From Rhodocytophaga aerolata (GTDB lineage Bacteria > Bacteroidota > Bacteroidia > Cytophagales > 172606-1): a stretch of DNA of 64,000 nucleotides. The stretch's first letter is position 1. The number at the start of each line of letters is the position of its first letter. The stretch covers positions 248,001-312,000 of the forward strand of contig NZ_JAUKPO010000007.1 of NCBI RefSeq assembly GCF_030503435.1. Direction: 5' to 3'. Under the pieces are notes generated by a model that saw only the letters and a list, made by a program, of their open reading frames with translations, did no database searches and was not told the DNA's origin. Positions 35,930 through 44,365 of the stretch are shown here, piece by piece. The translations under genes were made by a program, and so were the position numbers.

Positions 35930-36181
35930 AACTTTTGCAGTGGCTTCTGCTAATTTGTTTTCAATATATGCTACGGCTTGTCCTACAGTTTTAATTTGCT
36001 CTCCTTCTGTATCAGGAATGCGGATATTAAACTCTTGCTCAAACTCCATAATCAGCTCAATGTAATCCAGAGAGTCAATTCCTAAGTCCTTTATGAAGTT
36101 GGCATTGGGCGTAATCTGCGATGCTTCTATACTTAACTTGTCTATTAGCATCTTTGATACTTTTTGGTGTACACTTTCCAT
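35924..36181 (-). CDS. acpP: Acyl carrier protein
   Basis: This is an 85-residue acidic four-helix protein that carries fatty acyl chains on a phosphopantetheine arm. The attachment Ser is in the motif GIDSLDYIELIM. The N-terminal segment MESVHQKVSKMLIDKLSI and the C-terminal Ala-rich helix fit the family. It is alone here, not next to fabF or fabD, so it may be a second or specialised carrier rather than the fatty-acid-synthesis copy. Its 3' end lies inside a long hairpin. Confidence 0.88.
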   Translation of the reverse strand: MESVHQKVSKMLIDKLSIEASQITPNANFIKDLGIDSLDYIELIMEFEQEFNIRIPDTEGEQIKTVGQAVAYIENKLAEATAKVA

Positions 36182-36360
36182 ACAGTCATTAAATTAATTT
36201 CAAAACAAATACAAAATAAATTGTGGTTTTGCACCAAATTTTAATACCTTATAATCTTATCAATTATTGAACCAATTTGTTTTAAGCTGTATAAATTTTT
36301 TTGTGCCTATACTATGAAAAAGATGTAGTATACACTAGTAAAGTGTTGTAAATAGTTTCC

Positions 36361-36385
36361 TACTAAAGCAATGGAAGCCTTAGTA
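36361..36385 (-). terminator. Weak hairpin downstream of obgE
   Basis: Two 9-nt arms with one mismatch flank a 7-nt loop, 18 bp beyond the obgE stop. There is no T run, so this is only a possible terminator. Confidence 0.3.
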
Positions 36386-36403
36386 AATTGTTATCTAGTA
36401 GGT

Positions 36404-37423
36404 TTATTCTGTCGCTATACTGTTCAGAGAATCAGTGTGTAAAGCTTGCCATATCAAATCTTTTAACTGTAAAATGCCATGCCTGGTAACAGAAGAGATT
36501 AAAATGCTGGGTATTTCTTTGGGTAATATTTTAAGTAAACTTTTTTGCTCATCTGCTGGTATAAGATCAGCTTTAGAAATGGCTAGTATTCTTTGTTTAT
36601 CTAATAATTCAGGATTGTATTTTTGTAATTCGTTTAACAGAATTTCATATTCCTTGGCTATATTCTCACTGCTAGCCGCTACCATAAAAAGTAACACGGA
36701 GTTTCTCTCAATATGCCGTAAGAACCGTGTTCCTAATCCTTTTCCTTCAGCGGCTCCTTCAATAATACCTGGTATATCAGCCATTACAAACGACTGATGA
36801 TCTCTGTAGGCAACCACGCCTAGGTTAGGTACCAGGGTTGTAAAAGGATAATCGGCAATTTCAGGTTTGGCTGCCGATACTACAGAAAGTAACGTTGATT
36901 TACCTGCATTCGGGAATCCTACTAAGCCTACGTCGGCCAGAATTTTTAGTTCTAAGATTATCCATTGCTCTAATCCTGCTTCGCCAGGTTGGGAAACTCT
37001 AGGTGCTTGGTTAGTTGCTGTTTTGTAATGGTCGTTTCCTTGACCTCCTCTTCCTCCGGGCAATAATATACTTTCCTGCCCATCCTCCGTAATCTCTAAG
37101 AGTAGTTCATTGGTTTCTGCATCACGGGCAACCGTACCTATGGGTACTTCGAGTATTACATCCTGCCCCTGGGCTCCGGTACGCCGCCCGCCTTCCCCAG
37201 ATGAACCTGCTTCTGCTACCACATGTTTGCGGTACTTAAGGTGTAGTAAGGTCCAGAGTTGAGTATTTCCCCGAAGAATGATATGGCCACCCCTACCACC
37301 ATCGCCACCGTCCGGCCCTCCCTTGGGTACATGTTTTTCCCGGCGGAAGTGAATAGAACCCTTACCCCCAGCACCTGAACGGCAAAGTATTTTTACATAA
37401 TCTATAAAGTTGGAGGATGCCAT
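36404..37423 (-). CDS. obgE: GTPase Obg
   Basis: Obg is an essential GTPase that binds the 50S ribosomal subunit and links ribosome assembly to cell state. The 339-residue protein has the glycine-rich Obg domain (about residues 1-157, with [10 protein letters not shown] and the GRGGQGN loop) followed by the G domain. The G motifs are GFPNAGKST, then [24 protein letters not shown] and SSVT. The C-terminal extension of some Obg proteins is absent, as in many Bacteroidota. It is followed by a weak hairpin and preceded by a hairpin after adk. Confidence 0.96.
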   Translation of the reverse strand: MASSNFIDYVKILCRSGAGGKGSIHFRREKHVPKGGPDGGDGGRGGHIILRGNTQLWTLLHLKYRKHVVAEAGSSGEGGRRTGAQGQDVILEVPIGTVARDAETNELLLEITEDGQESILLPGGRGGQGNDHYKTATNQAPRVSQPGEAGLEQWIILELKILADVGLVGFPNAGKSTLLSVVSAAKPEIADYPFTTLVPNLGVVAYRDHQSFVMADIPGIIEGAAEGKGLGTRFLRHIERNSVLLFMVAASSENIAKEYEILLNELQKYNPELLDKQRILAISKADLIPADEQKSLLKILPKEIPSILISSVTRHGILQLKDLIWQALHTDSLNSIATE

Positions 37424-37549
37424 AGTTACAAGTAGGGTTATGTTGGATTGCTCTCTTACGTCACCGCAGAAATAAATTATTTCCGGTTATCCTAGAGAAA
37501 TGTACGATAAGTGACTAATAGAGTTTTATGTTAGTTTTAAGAATGAACA

Positions 37550-37591
37550 AGAGGTAAGAAGCCGGAAAAATCCTTCCTTGTTCTTACCTCT
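37550..37591 (-). terminator. Hairpin between adk and obgE
   Basis: Two perfect 11-bp arms (37550-37560 and 37581-37591) flank a 20-nt loop that can itself pair internally. It lies 36 bp after the adk stop. No T run follows on the minus strand. Confidence 0.45.
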
Positions 37592-37627
37592 AATGTTGTT
37601 TTCAGCAGAATTTGCTTATACCGGTTC

Positions 37628-38203
37628 TCAGGATATAGTATCTATCTTGCTGCAAATGGTTGAAAAGATTTCATCAATTTCGCCTATCCCATATACAGAA
37701 AGGTATTTGTTTTGTTTTCTATAATAATCGGCTACCGGCAAAGTTTTTTCATTATACTCTGTAATACGTTTGCGAACCAATGTCTCATTCTGGTCGTCGG
37801 GACGTCCGGAAGTTTGGCCGCGTAAAAGTACCCGCTTAAATAATTCTTCGTCTTCCACTTCCAGGGCTATCATGCAGGTAATAGCTGTGTTATTCTGGCT
37901 AAGCATATAATCTAAGGCCTGCGCCTGAGTTACCGTACGGGGAAAGCCATCAAATATAAAACCTTTAGCCATGCTGTTTTCTTTGATTTTGTTTTCGATC
38001 ATCCCGACTACTACCTCATCAGGCACCAGTATGCCTTTATCCATTAGTTCTTTTGCCTTCAGACCTAGGGTAGTACCAGCGTTAATTTCTCCCCTTAATA
38101 AATCGCCAGTAGATAAATGCACTAACTGGTATTTTTCTATTAACTTTTGGCTCTGTGTGCCTTTTCCTGCTCCCGGAGGTCCAAATAAAACGATATTCAG
38201 CAT
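37628..38203 (-). CDS. adk: Adenylate kinase
   Basis: The enzyme balances ATP, ADP and AMP. The 191-residue length marks the short-lid form without a zinc site. The P-loop GPPGAGKGTQ is at residues 7-16, then HLSTGDLLR, GFPRTVTQAQALD (AMP site) and RTSGRPDDQ-type lid residues (GQTSGRPDD). The gene lies between hpt and obgE on the same strand with gaps of 72 and 204 bp, so hpt and adk may share a transcript. Confidence 0.96.
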   Translation of the reverse strand: MLNIVLFGPPGAGKGTQSQKLIEKYQLVHLSTGDLLRGEINAGTTLGLKAKELMDKGILVPDEVVVGMIENKIKENSMAKGFIFDGFPRTVTQAQALDYMLSQNNTAITCMIALEVEDEELFKRVLLRGQTSGRPDDQNETLVRKRITEYNEKTLPVADYYRKQNKYLSVYGIGEIDEIFSTICSKIDTIS

Positions 38204-38275
38204 GTTATTTCAGTAAATTAGTAATATAGCTATAAATTCATTTTGTAAACTATTCGCTTTCTGGCATTAAAACTT

Positions 38276-38824
38276 TTAAAGCATGTTTCTACGATCTTCT
38301 TGCAACACATGGATGTCTTTCAAATTACGGCCTAATTGATCATAATCAAGCCCATAGCCTACTACAAACTGATTAGGTATAGAAAACCCAATGTACTGTA
38401 ACGGCAGTTGTTTGGCATAAGCATCAGGTTTGTGCAGGAGTGTAGCAATCTGAATAGATGTCGGATTTTTCTTATGCAAATCGTTTACTATACCTTCTAT
38501 CGTTATGCCTGTATCCACAATATCTTCCAAAATAATAATATGCCTGCCGCGTACTTCGTCTGACAATCCAATCAGTTGGGTGAGTTTGCCTGTTGAATGA
38601 ATTTCTTGATAAGAGGCAACTTTCACAAAAGAAATTTCACATGGAATTGTAATATGCTTCAGCAAATCTGCTGCAAACATAAATGACCCATTGAGCACAG
38701 CCAAAAACATAGGAAGTTTATCTACATAATCCTGACTAATCTGCTCGGCCATGTTCTGAATCCTAGTCAACAGTTTTTCCTCAGGAATGAGTATATCAAA
38801 CACCTTGTCTTTCAGTTGTACCAT
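38276..38824 (-). CDS. hpt: Hypoxanthine phosphoribosyltransferase
   Basis: The enzyme converts hypoxanthine or guanine plus PRPP to IMP or GMP and releases pyrophosphate. The 182-residue length is normal. The PRPP-binding motif is IILEDIVDTGIT, LNGSFMFAADLL is the flexible-loop region, and FVVGYGLDYDQLGRNL is the C-terminal nucleobase segment. It lies 117 bp downstream of the pyrophosphatase-like gene, with a hairpin between them, and 72 bp before adk. Confidence 0.95.
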   Translation of the reverse strand: MVQLKDKVFDILIPEEKLLTRIQNMAEQISQDYVDKLPMFLAVLNGSFMFAADLLKHITIPCEISFVKVASYQEIHSTGKLTQLIGLSDEVRGRHIIILEDIVDTGITIEGIVNDLHKKNPTSIQIATLLHKPDAYAKQLPLQYIGFSIPNQFVVGYGLDYDQLGRNLKDIHVLQEDRRNML

Positions 38825-38883
38825 TAGTTTTTGTTTGCTTCCGGTTTCAAAGATAATAAACCTGTGATGTTTTCGGAAAAATA

Positions 38884-38921
38884 AAAAACTTCAAAAGAAA
38901 ATAAGTTCTTCTGAAGTTTTT
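38884..38921 (-). terminator. Terminator after the pyrophosphatase-like gene
   Basis: Two 16-nt arms with a single mismatch flank a 6-nt loop. Runs of five A and five T form the base of the stem, so it can work in either direction. It lies 20 bp after the stop of the minus-strand gene at 38942. Confidence 0.7.
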
Positions 38922-38941
38922 AAGGCAGTACGTATTAGTAT

Positions 38942-40174
38942 TTATTTACTGTTAGTAAGCTGCGTAGAAATATTTGCCAGCATGGCTACCAATGCAATAA
39001 CGATTCCATATAAGCCTACCAGCTTATAGGAAAACAGAATAGAAAGGAGAATGAGTATAACTGGTAAAAAAGTAGAGAGTGTGTTAATAAAAAAATGGAA
39101 AACAGCATCCATACTAGTTACTCTAAAAGATTTTTTCGCCAGGTAAGAGAAGTATTTGCGATGCAAGGCATAATAGCCCTGAATTACTTTGTTGGTAAGC
39201 AGGCCTCCAATAATACCAGCCTGGGCAGCATAGAATACTTGCATGGATGTATACTCAGTACCATTGCAAACCCAGAATGTTGGAAGCATGTATTGGGTTA
39301 TAACAAAAGAAGCCATAATCATAAGTAAGGCACTCACCATTTTCTCTATAAGGTAGGCCACTGCATCTTTCTTCCAGCCATAAATTTTTGCCAGCATAGC
39401 TGCTACAGAAGAAATACCTACGCCTGAAATGGCCAGAAACAGAGGTAAAATAATTGGGCTGGCAGGTATTTGCATCCGCTGAAAACTAGTGATTTCAGCC
39501 ATTGTAGTTCCCAGGAGCATAGCTGCAACCAGCGTTCCCATTAAGGCATCGAAGCGGTCGTTGGTTAAAATTTTTGTGGAATGCCCAGCATACACAGAAG
39601 AACCAGATGTCATATGGCTGCTAAAGCATTCGTAAAGATGCATGCATAAAAGCAAGCCTGATGCCCCAACAGTGAAACTAGCTGCCAGGGATAATACTGT
39701 AAATGTATTCCAGTCGTAGCCATTCTGGTAGTTCATCACCACCATAAGCAAACTTGTTAATGAAATAAACAAAGCTCCTCCATTGCTAATATGCTTTTCA
39801 TCTAAAATAATATGAATTGCTTTGCCCTTATGATTGTGCATGACTCCTGTAGTTACCCAGGCCATACCAGACTTAAGCACTGTGCTGAGGCCAATACTTA
39901 CTATACCTCCTATAACCGCACTTACCCAGATAGCCATATACCGATCTGCAGTAATTCTGTAGCACACGAAAAGAATAAAACCTGATAGAATAAATAAAGT
40001 AAAGGGCTTATAGGCTTGCTGCATAAACAGATGGGCTTTCTGTAAGGCAGAGTGAATAACTAACGTAGTTTTTGTAGCCTTATGAGGTAAACTTCTTTGT
40101 AGCATCATCTTCAATGTTGTCAACAGCACTAGTATGGCCCCCCCGATAGACATATTCGTCAGTATATTTTCCAT
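38942..40174 (-). CDS. Degenerate half-length relative of membrane proton/sodium pyrophosphatase (HppA)
   Basis: This is a 410-residue protein with about ten hydrophobic helices. By eye it follows the N-terminal 60% of HppA in order: HSALQKAHLFMQQAYK (HppA AVQEGA..F...YK), an 'FTVGASGLLL' block (HppA FGASL), FDALMGTLVAAMLLG (HppA ESYVGSIIAAMVLG), GLLTNKVIQGYY (HppA 'T.YYT' helix) and LPVILILLSILFSYKLVGLYGI, a close match to HppA. The substrate-site sequences expected in between, DVGADLVGKVE and the DDPRNPATIADNVGDNVGD loop, are absent. The protein stops where HppA continues into DAYGPIADNAGG. It is therefore unlikely to hydrolyse pyrophosphate. The reading frame is intact, which suggests a retained non-catalytic role. 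The function is unknown. Confidence 0.72.
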   Translation of the reverse strand: MENILTNMSIGGAILVLLTTLKMMLQRSLPHKATKTTLVIHSALQKAHLFMQQAYKPFTLFILSGFILFVCYRITADRYMAIWVSAVIGGIVSIGLSTVLKSGMAWVTTGVMHNHKGKAIHIILDEKHISNGGALFISLTSLLMVVMNYQNGYDWNTFTVLSLAASFTVGASGLLLCMHLYECFSSHMTSGSSVYAGHSTKILTNDRFDALMGTLVAAMLLGTTMAEITSFQRMQIPASPIILPLFLAISGVGISSVAAMLAKIYGWKKDAVAYLIEKMVSALLMIMASFVITQYMLPTFWVCNGTEYTSMQVFYAAQAGIIGGLLTNKVIQGYYALHRKYFSYLAKKSFRVTSMDAVFHFFINTLSTFLPVILILLSILFSYKLVGLYGIVIALVAMLANISTQLTNSK

Positions 40175-40461
40175 AAATCTTCCAGTTAATCATTACATGA
40201 CCGTATAGTTTCCTATGCTTTGTATAAAAGTAATATATCAGGATTTTTAATAAGCTATTCGAACATAATTTGTTGAATATAAGATATATATTTATTGCAT
40301 TATATACAAAATGTATTTTTACAGCCGTTGCAACAATACCATAGTAACCATTTTCATAATCATTTATTGCATAACCTTACACGTTTTTTACCCATGTTTA
40401 GGTTTTAGCTGAATGAACTACTGCTTGTAAAACAGGGTTTTCTTCAGTAATTAGAGTTTGT

Positions 40462-41646
40462 ATGAAATATAAATTATTGCTGATCTTCTTGCTGAGTACT
40501 GTGCATATGCATGGTCAAGAGAAACCTAAAATGCTTCTTATGGACGTGAATATGCAGATTGAGGCTACTCAGGCAGTGAATGATATGTACAATTTCCGTT
40601 TTGCGGAAGCAGAAGTAAAATTCAACTGGATTAAAAGGCAACATCCCGATCATCCTTTACCTTACTTTTTACTCGGCCTGAGTCAGTGGTGGAAAATTGT
40701 ACCTAATATTGATGTACAAACCTATGATAATGCATTGCTCGCCTATATGGATACATCCATTTCTTTATCAGAAAAAATGTATGACCGGGATGAGAATAAT
40801 ATTGAAGCTGCTTTTTTTCTGGCGGCCGCCCACGGATTTAAAGCAAGGTTATTCTCCGAAAGGCGTGAATGGCGAAAAGCAGCCTTTGCCGGGAAAAACT
40901 CATTAAAATATTTGGATAAAAGTAAAGGTTTTGAAGAATTAAGTCCTGAATTTTTATTTGGCGATGCCCTTTACAACTACTACCGGGAATGGATTCCCGA
41001 CAATTACCCGGCTCTTAAGTCGATCTTATGGTTATTTCCTAAGGGCAATAAAGAATTAGGGTTACAACAGTTGAGAGAAGTCTCTAACAATGCGTTCTAT
41101 ACGCGTACTGAAGCTCAATATTTTTTGATGCGTATTTATACAGATGAGAATCAGCCTGCCAAAGCGTACCAGCTAGCTAAATATTTGTACGAAACCTTTC
41201 CGGATAATGCGTATTTTCATCGTTACTTCGCCCGTATGGCCTATGCCCAGGGTAGAATAGATGAAGCGGAAGAGGCTTCAGCCAGTATATTAGATAAATT
41301 ATCGAGAAACATGCCTGGCTATGAAGCTACCAGTGGAAGATATGCCAGTTATTTTTTAGCCTATATCCATTTTTATAATAATGATATGGAGCAGGCAAAA
41401 TCTTTCTATAAAAAAGCCGTAGTCTATTCAGAACAGACAAATGCCTACGAAAGTGGCTATTATCTGGCTTCGTTGACGGCTTTAGGGCGTATTTATAACA
41501 AAGAGCGAAATTATACAGAGGCTGAAAAGTATTATAATGTAATTCTAGACCGGGCAGAGAAAAAATCGGATGCTTACAAAGAGGCGAAAGACTATATGTC
41601 TAATAAGAATAGAAAGCAGCGCAGAAAAGCAGAGGCTGGTGTGTAG
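40462..41646 (+). CDS. Secreted TPR-repeat protein
   Basis: This is a 394-residue protein with a signal peptide (residues 1-18, ending HMHG). Helical repeats of the TPR type follow, for example FRFAEAEVKFNWIKRQHPDHPLPYF, AYQLAKYLYETFPDNAYFH and YTEAEKYYNVILDRAEKKSD. TPR domains bind other proteins; the partner is unknown. The C-terminus is strongly basic. The gene converges on the Lrp regulator with an 18-bp gap and no visible terminator. Confidence 0.8.
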   Translation: MKYKLLLIFLLSTVHMHGQEKPKMLLMDVNMQIEATQAVNDMYNFRFAEAEVKFNWIKRQHPDHPLPYFLLGLSQWWKIVPNIDVQTYDNALLAYMDTSISLSEKMYDRDENNIEAAFFLAAAHGFKARLFSERREWRKAAFAGKNSLKYLDKSKGFEELSPEFLFGDALYNYYREWIPDNYPALKSILWLFPKGNKELGLQQLREVSNNAFYTRTEAQYFLMRIYTDENQPAKAYQLAKYLYETFPDNAYFHRYFARMAYAQGRIDEAEEASASILDKLSRNMPGYEATSGRYASYFLAYIHFYNNDMEQAKSFYKKAVVYSEQTNAYESGYYLASLTALGRIYNKERNYTEAEKYYNVILDRAEKKSDAYKEAKDYMSNKNRKQRRKAEAGV

Positions 41647-41664
41647 CCCCTGCTTTTAAATACT

Positions 41665-42141
41665 TTATGCCGGGATAGGAAGTACTTTGCTATTTTTGAA
41701 CGTAGAAAGAATTACCATAGACTGCATGCTGTCTATTTCTTCAATATCACTTACCCGCTCCAGCATTAGCTTCTGATAAGAAGCAATATCTTTCGAGATG
41801 ATCTTCAGAAGGAAATCACCGCTACCGGTTATGTGATGGCATTCTATAATTTCTTCAATACCTTTAATTTTTTCTACAAAAGCATCGATATAGGACTTTT
41901 TATGACCAATAAGGGATACCTGTACGAAGGTGGTTACGCCCAGGCCAACCTTTTCGGTATCTAGCTGGGCATGGTAACTTCTAATTAAGCCCGCATTTTC
42001 TAATTTCTTTACTCTTTCCAGCGTAGGTGCTGGCGAAAGCCCAATTTCTTTGGAGAGTAATGCGTTGGTAATTTTTGCGTTACTTTGCAAAATCTCCAGA
42101 ATTTTTCTGTCTGTTGGATCTAATTTGATGGATGTGCTCAT
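41665..42141 (-). CDS. Lrp/AsnC family transcriptional regulator
   Basis: This is a 158-residue regulator of the leucine-responsive family. The N-terminal winged helix-turn-helix (LDPTDRKILEILQSNAKI, LSKEIGLSPAPTLERVKKLE) is followed by the RAM ligand-binding domain (HHITGSGDFLLKIISKDI). Such proteins respond to amino acids and often regulate themselves. TACATTTG on the minus strand at 42174-42167, with CTTG 16 nt upstream of it, may be its promoter with a leader of about 20 nt. No metabolic target gene is adjacent. Confidence 0.93.
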   Translation of the reverse strand: MSTSIKLDPTDRKILEILQSNAKITNALLSKEIGLSPAPTLERVKKLENAGLIRSYHAQLDTEKVGLGVTTFVQVSLIGHKKSYIDAFVEKIKGIEEIIECHHITGSGDFLLKIISKDIASYQKLMLERVSDIEEIDSMQSMVILSTFKNSKVLPIPA

Positions 42142-42539
42142 AAAAAAAGCAAAATAAAATTTGGCGCAAATGTAGCACCTTTTTGGATTTCAAGTGGTCG
42201 AATTTCTATTTATTAACTCCGTTGTTAATTAGTTGATATTACTAATTACTATAATGTGGTAATTGGCAATATATTATGTAGGTATAAAAACTATTTTTAA
42301 AATTCAGTGCGAAAAAGAAGGGCTTAAAATAATTAAATATATTGCTGCAATATTACAATAAATTTACTTTACTCCAAGATGGTGTTTTTATAATTAATCT
42401 GAAAGCTTTACTGCAATTTTTCACTACTACATGAAATTATTACTGTCATGTGAAACTCAAAACCAAATCTATAACAGGCATTTCTAATAAACTCTGTATT
42501 TTTGAAGATTAAACGTTAGCAAAACTAGTATATAACTTT
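42142..42539. other. Divergent intergenic region between the Lrp gene and the DUF486 gene
   Basis: These 398 bp are extremely AT-rich and hold no likely gene. The left end contains the possible Lrp promoter (minus-strand TACATTTG at 42167-42174). I found no clear promoter for the plus-strand gene. Confidence 0.45.
42167..42194 (-). promoter_or_regulatory. Candidate promoter of the Lrp/AsnC gene
   Basis: On the minus strand, TACATTTG (42174 to 42167) fits the TAnnTTTG -7 element and CTTG (42194 to 42191) is a partial -33 match 16 nt away, slightly shorter than usual. The start codon is at 42141. Confidence 0.4.
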
Positions 42540-42911
42540 ATGAAAGGAACCTATTCCATCCTGTTACTAATTCTATCAAATATATTTATGACGTTAGCCT
42601 GGTATGGACATTTGCAATTTAAAAATATCACTGCGTTAAAAAGTTTGGGATTGATTTCAGTCATTCTTATTAGCTGGGGATTAGCCTTTTTTGAGTATAT
42701 TTTTCAAGTACCGGCTAATAAAATTGGGTACAGAGACAATGGTGGCCCGTTTAGCCTGTTTGAATTAAAGACCATTCAAGAAGCAGTTTCTCTTACAGTA
42801 TTTGCTTTTATTACCATATTTGTGTTTAAAACTGAAAAAATGGCATGGAACCATTTGGTAGGTTTTCTACTGATAATACTAGCAGTGTTTTTTGTATTTA
42901 AAAAGTGGTAA
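42540..42911 (+). CDS. DUF486 family small membrane protein
   Basis: This is a 123-residue protein with four hydrophobic helices. The pattern IFMTLAWYGHLQF, SWGLAFFEYIFQVPANKIGY and FSLFELKTIQEAVSL is the DUF486 signature and resembles a half of the drug/metabolite transporter fold, as in small multidrug resistance proteins. The substrate is not known. An 8-bp-arm hairpin lies at 42922-42958, between it and the MoxR gene. Confidence 0.85.
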   Translation: MKGTYSILLLILSNIFMTLAWYGHLQFKNITALKSLGLISVILISWGLAFFEYIFQVPANKIGYRDNGGPFSLFELKTIQEAVSLTVFAFITIFVFKTEKMAWNHLVGFLLIILAVFFVFKKW

Positions 42912-42921
42912 CTGTTTCAGG

Positions 42922-42958
42922 CCGACTTTTATAAGTTGATAAAAAAGGATAAAGTCGG
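42922..42958 (+). terminator. Hairpin between DUF486 and MoxR genes
   Basis: Two 8-bp arms (42922-42929 and 42951-42958) lie 10 bp after the stop, with a 21-nt loop whose edges add further pairs. There is no T run, so termination is uncertain. Confidence 0.35.
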
Positions 42959-42985
42959 ACTTTGGAGTATAGCTAATTTAAATTT

Positions 42986-43975
42986 ATGGCTGAAATTACT
43001 GAGTTAGAGCGGGTAAAGCTGCATCAGCATAAGGTGAAGCAGGTGTTTTCGGAAGTAGGTAAAGTAGTGGTAGGGCAAAGTTATATGATAAACCGGCTAC
43101 TAATCGGGTTATTCACCAATGGACACATATTGCTAGAAGGTGTACCTGGCTTAGCTAAAACATTAACGGTAAATACATTAGCCAAAGTGTTGCACCTAGA
43201 TTTTCAACGCATACAATTTACTCCTGATTTATTGCCTGCCGACTTAGTGGGTACGATGATTTACAATCAGAAGCTGGGTAATTTTGAAGTTAAAAAAGGG
43301 CCTATTTTTGCCAATCTGATACTTGCCGATGAAATAAACCGGTCCCCTGCCAAGGTGCAGTCCGCTTTGCTGGAAGCTATGCAGGAGAAGCAAGTAACTA
43401 TTGGCGAAACAACTTTTTATCTGGATAAACCTTTTCTGGTACTAGCAACACAAAATCCTGTAGAACAAGAAGGAACCTATCCTTTGCCCGAGGCCCAGGT
43501 AGACCGGTTCATGATGAAAGTACATATAAATTATCTGGATAAAGCAGATGAACTTGAGGTAATGCGCCGGATGTCGAATATGAGTTTTACTGGTGAGGTA
43601 AGCACGGTGCTAGATAAGGCTGATATTTTTTCTATAAAAGAAGAAATAAACCGGGTAAGTATATCTGAAACACTAGAAAAATATATTATAGAACTGGTAT
43701 TTGCTACCCGGCGGCCATTGGAGTATGGATTACGGGAAGAAGCCGCCTACATCCAGTTTGGAGTATCTCCCAGAGCAAGCATCAGTTTGAATCTTGCTGC
43801 GAAAGCTATTGCCTTTTTTAATGAACGGGATTATGTGTTACCAGAAGATATTAAAGAAGTAGCACACGATGTATTAAGCCATAGATTAATCCTTAACTAT
43901 GAGGCAGAGGCCGATGGCATTGTAGCTTCGCAGATAATAGATGTCATTCTTAAAAAAGTGGCCATTAGCAGATGA
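42986..43975 (+). CDS. MoxR family AAA+ ATPase
   Basis: This is a 329-residue AAA+ ATPase of the MoxR type, chaperones that load cofactors or assemble complexes. The Walker A motif EGVPGLAKT lies at residues 51-59, Walker B LILADEINR at 111-119, sensor 1 ATQNPVEQEGTYPLPEAQ follows, and the helical lid domain with the FGVSPRASIS segment ends the protein. MoxR genes usually lead an operon with DUF58 and von Willebrand factor A genes. None is present here: a 390-bp gap and then a TonB receptor gene follow. The partners must be elsewhere or lost. Confidence 0.92.
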   Translation: MAEITELERVKLHQHKVKQVFSEVGKVVVGQSYMINRLLIGLFTNGHILLEGVPGLAKTLTVNTLAKVLHLDFQRIQFTPDLLPADLVGTMIYNQKLGNFEVKKGPIFANLILADEINRSPAKVQSALLEAMQEKQVTIGETTFYLDKPFLVLATQNPVEQEGTYPLPEAQVDRFMMKVHINYLDKADELEVMRRMSNMSFTGEVSTVLDKADIFSIKEEINRVSISETLEKYIIELVFATRRPLEYGLREEAAYIQFGVSPRASISLNLAAKAIAFFNERDYVLPEDIKEVAHDVLSHRLILNYEAEADGIVASQIIDVILKKVAISR

Positions 43976-44365
43976 TAAACAGTTTCTAAATAAAGTTCAA
44001 TTAGAAAAATTAGATGTATTTGTTAAAAAATTGTTAATATAAGTGACAGAAGCAATTTGCAGCCTTTGAAAAAACTAGTAAAGCTCGCCCATCCTTTCAA
44101 ACAATGGTTTTAGTATAACAAGAGCCATATTTTTTAAATAACATCTAGTGCATAGCTTTGGTAAATAGCAAATTGTTTGAAAACAGATGAGTTATCCATT
44201 TCCAGAAGTAGTTTTTAATACTTTTTTAGTTTTATGCACCTGTTGATGAAAGTCAAATCAGATTAAGGAATTGTTAACAGAGCTTAACAGCTAATAATAC
44301 TAATATAATTTTCGATTAATATTAGGCTAACAGTGTAAGACTAATTTTGCGGCAAAATCTTACAT
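43976..44365. other. Long upstream region of the TonB receptor gene
   Basis: These 390 bp are AT-rich and without a plausible gene. The last 100 bp carry several TTAACA-like repeats, including copies at 44274-44279 and 44284-44289, and a structured promoter at 44316-44349, listed separately. Confidence 0.6.
44316..44349 (+). promoter_or_regulatory. Activator-type promoter of the TonB receptor gene
   Basis: TTAATA (44316-44321) and CTAACA (44327-44332) form a direct repeat with an 11-bp period. Nine nt later is TAATTTTG (44342-44349), a -7 element. There is no TTTG -33 element, so the repeat probably binds an activator. The same layout, with identical spacings, precedes the lipoprotein gene at 47254. 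Confidence 0.6.
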
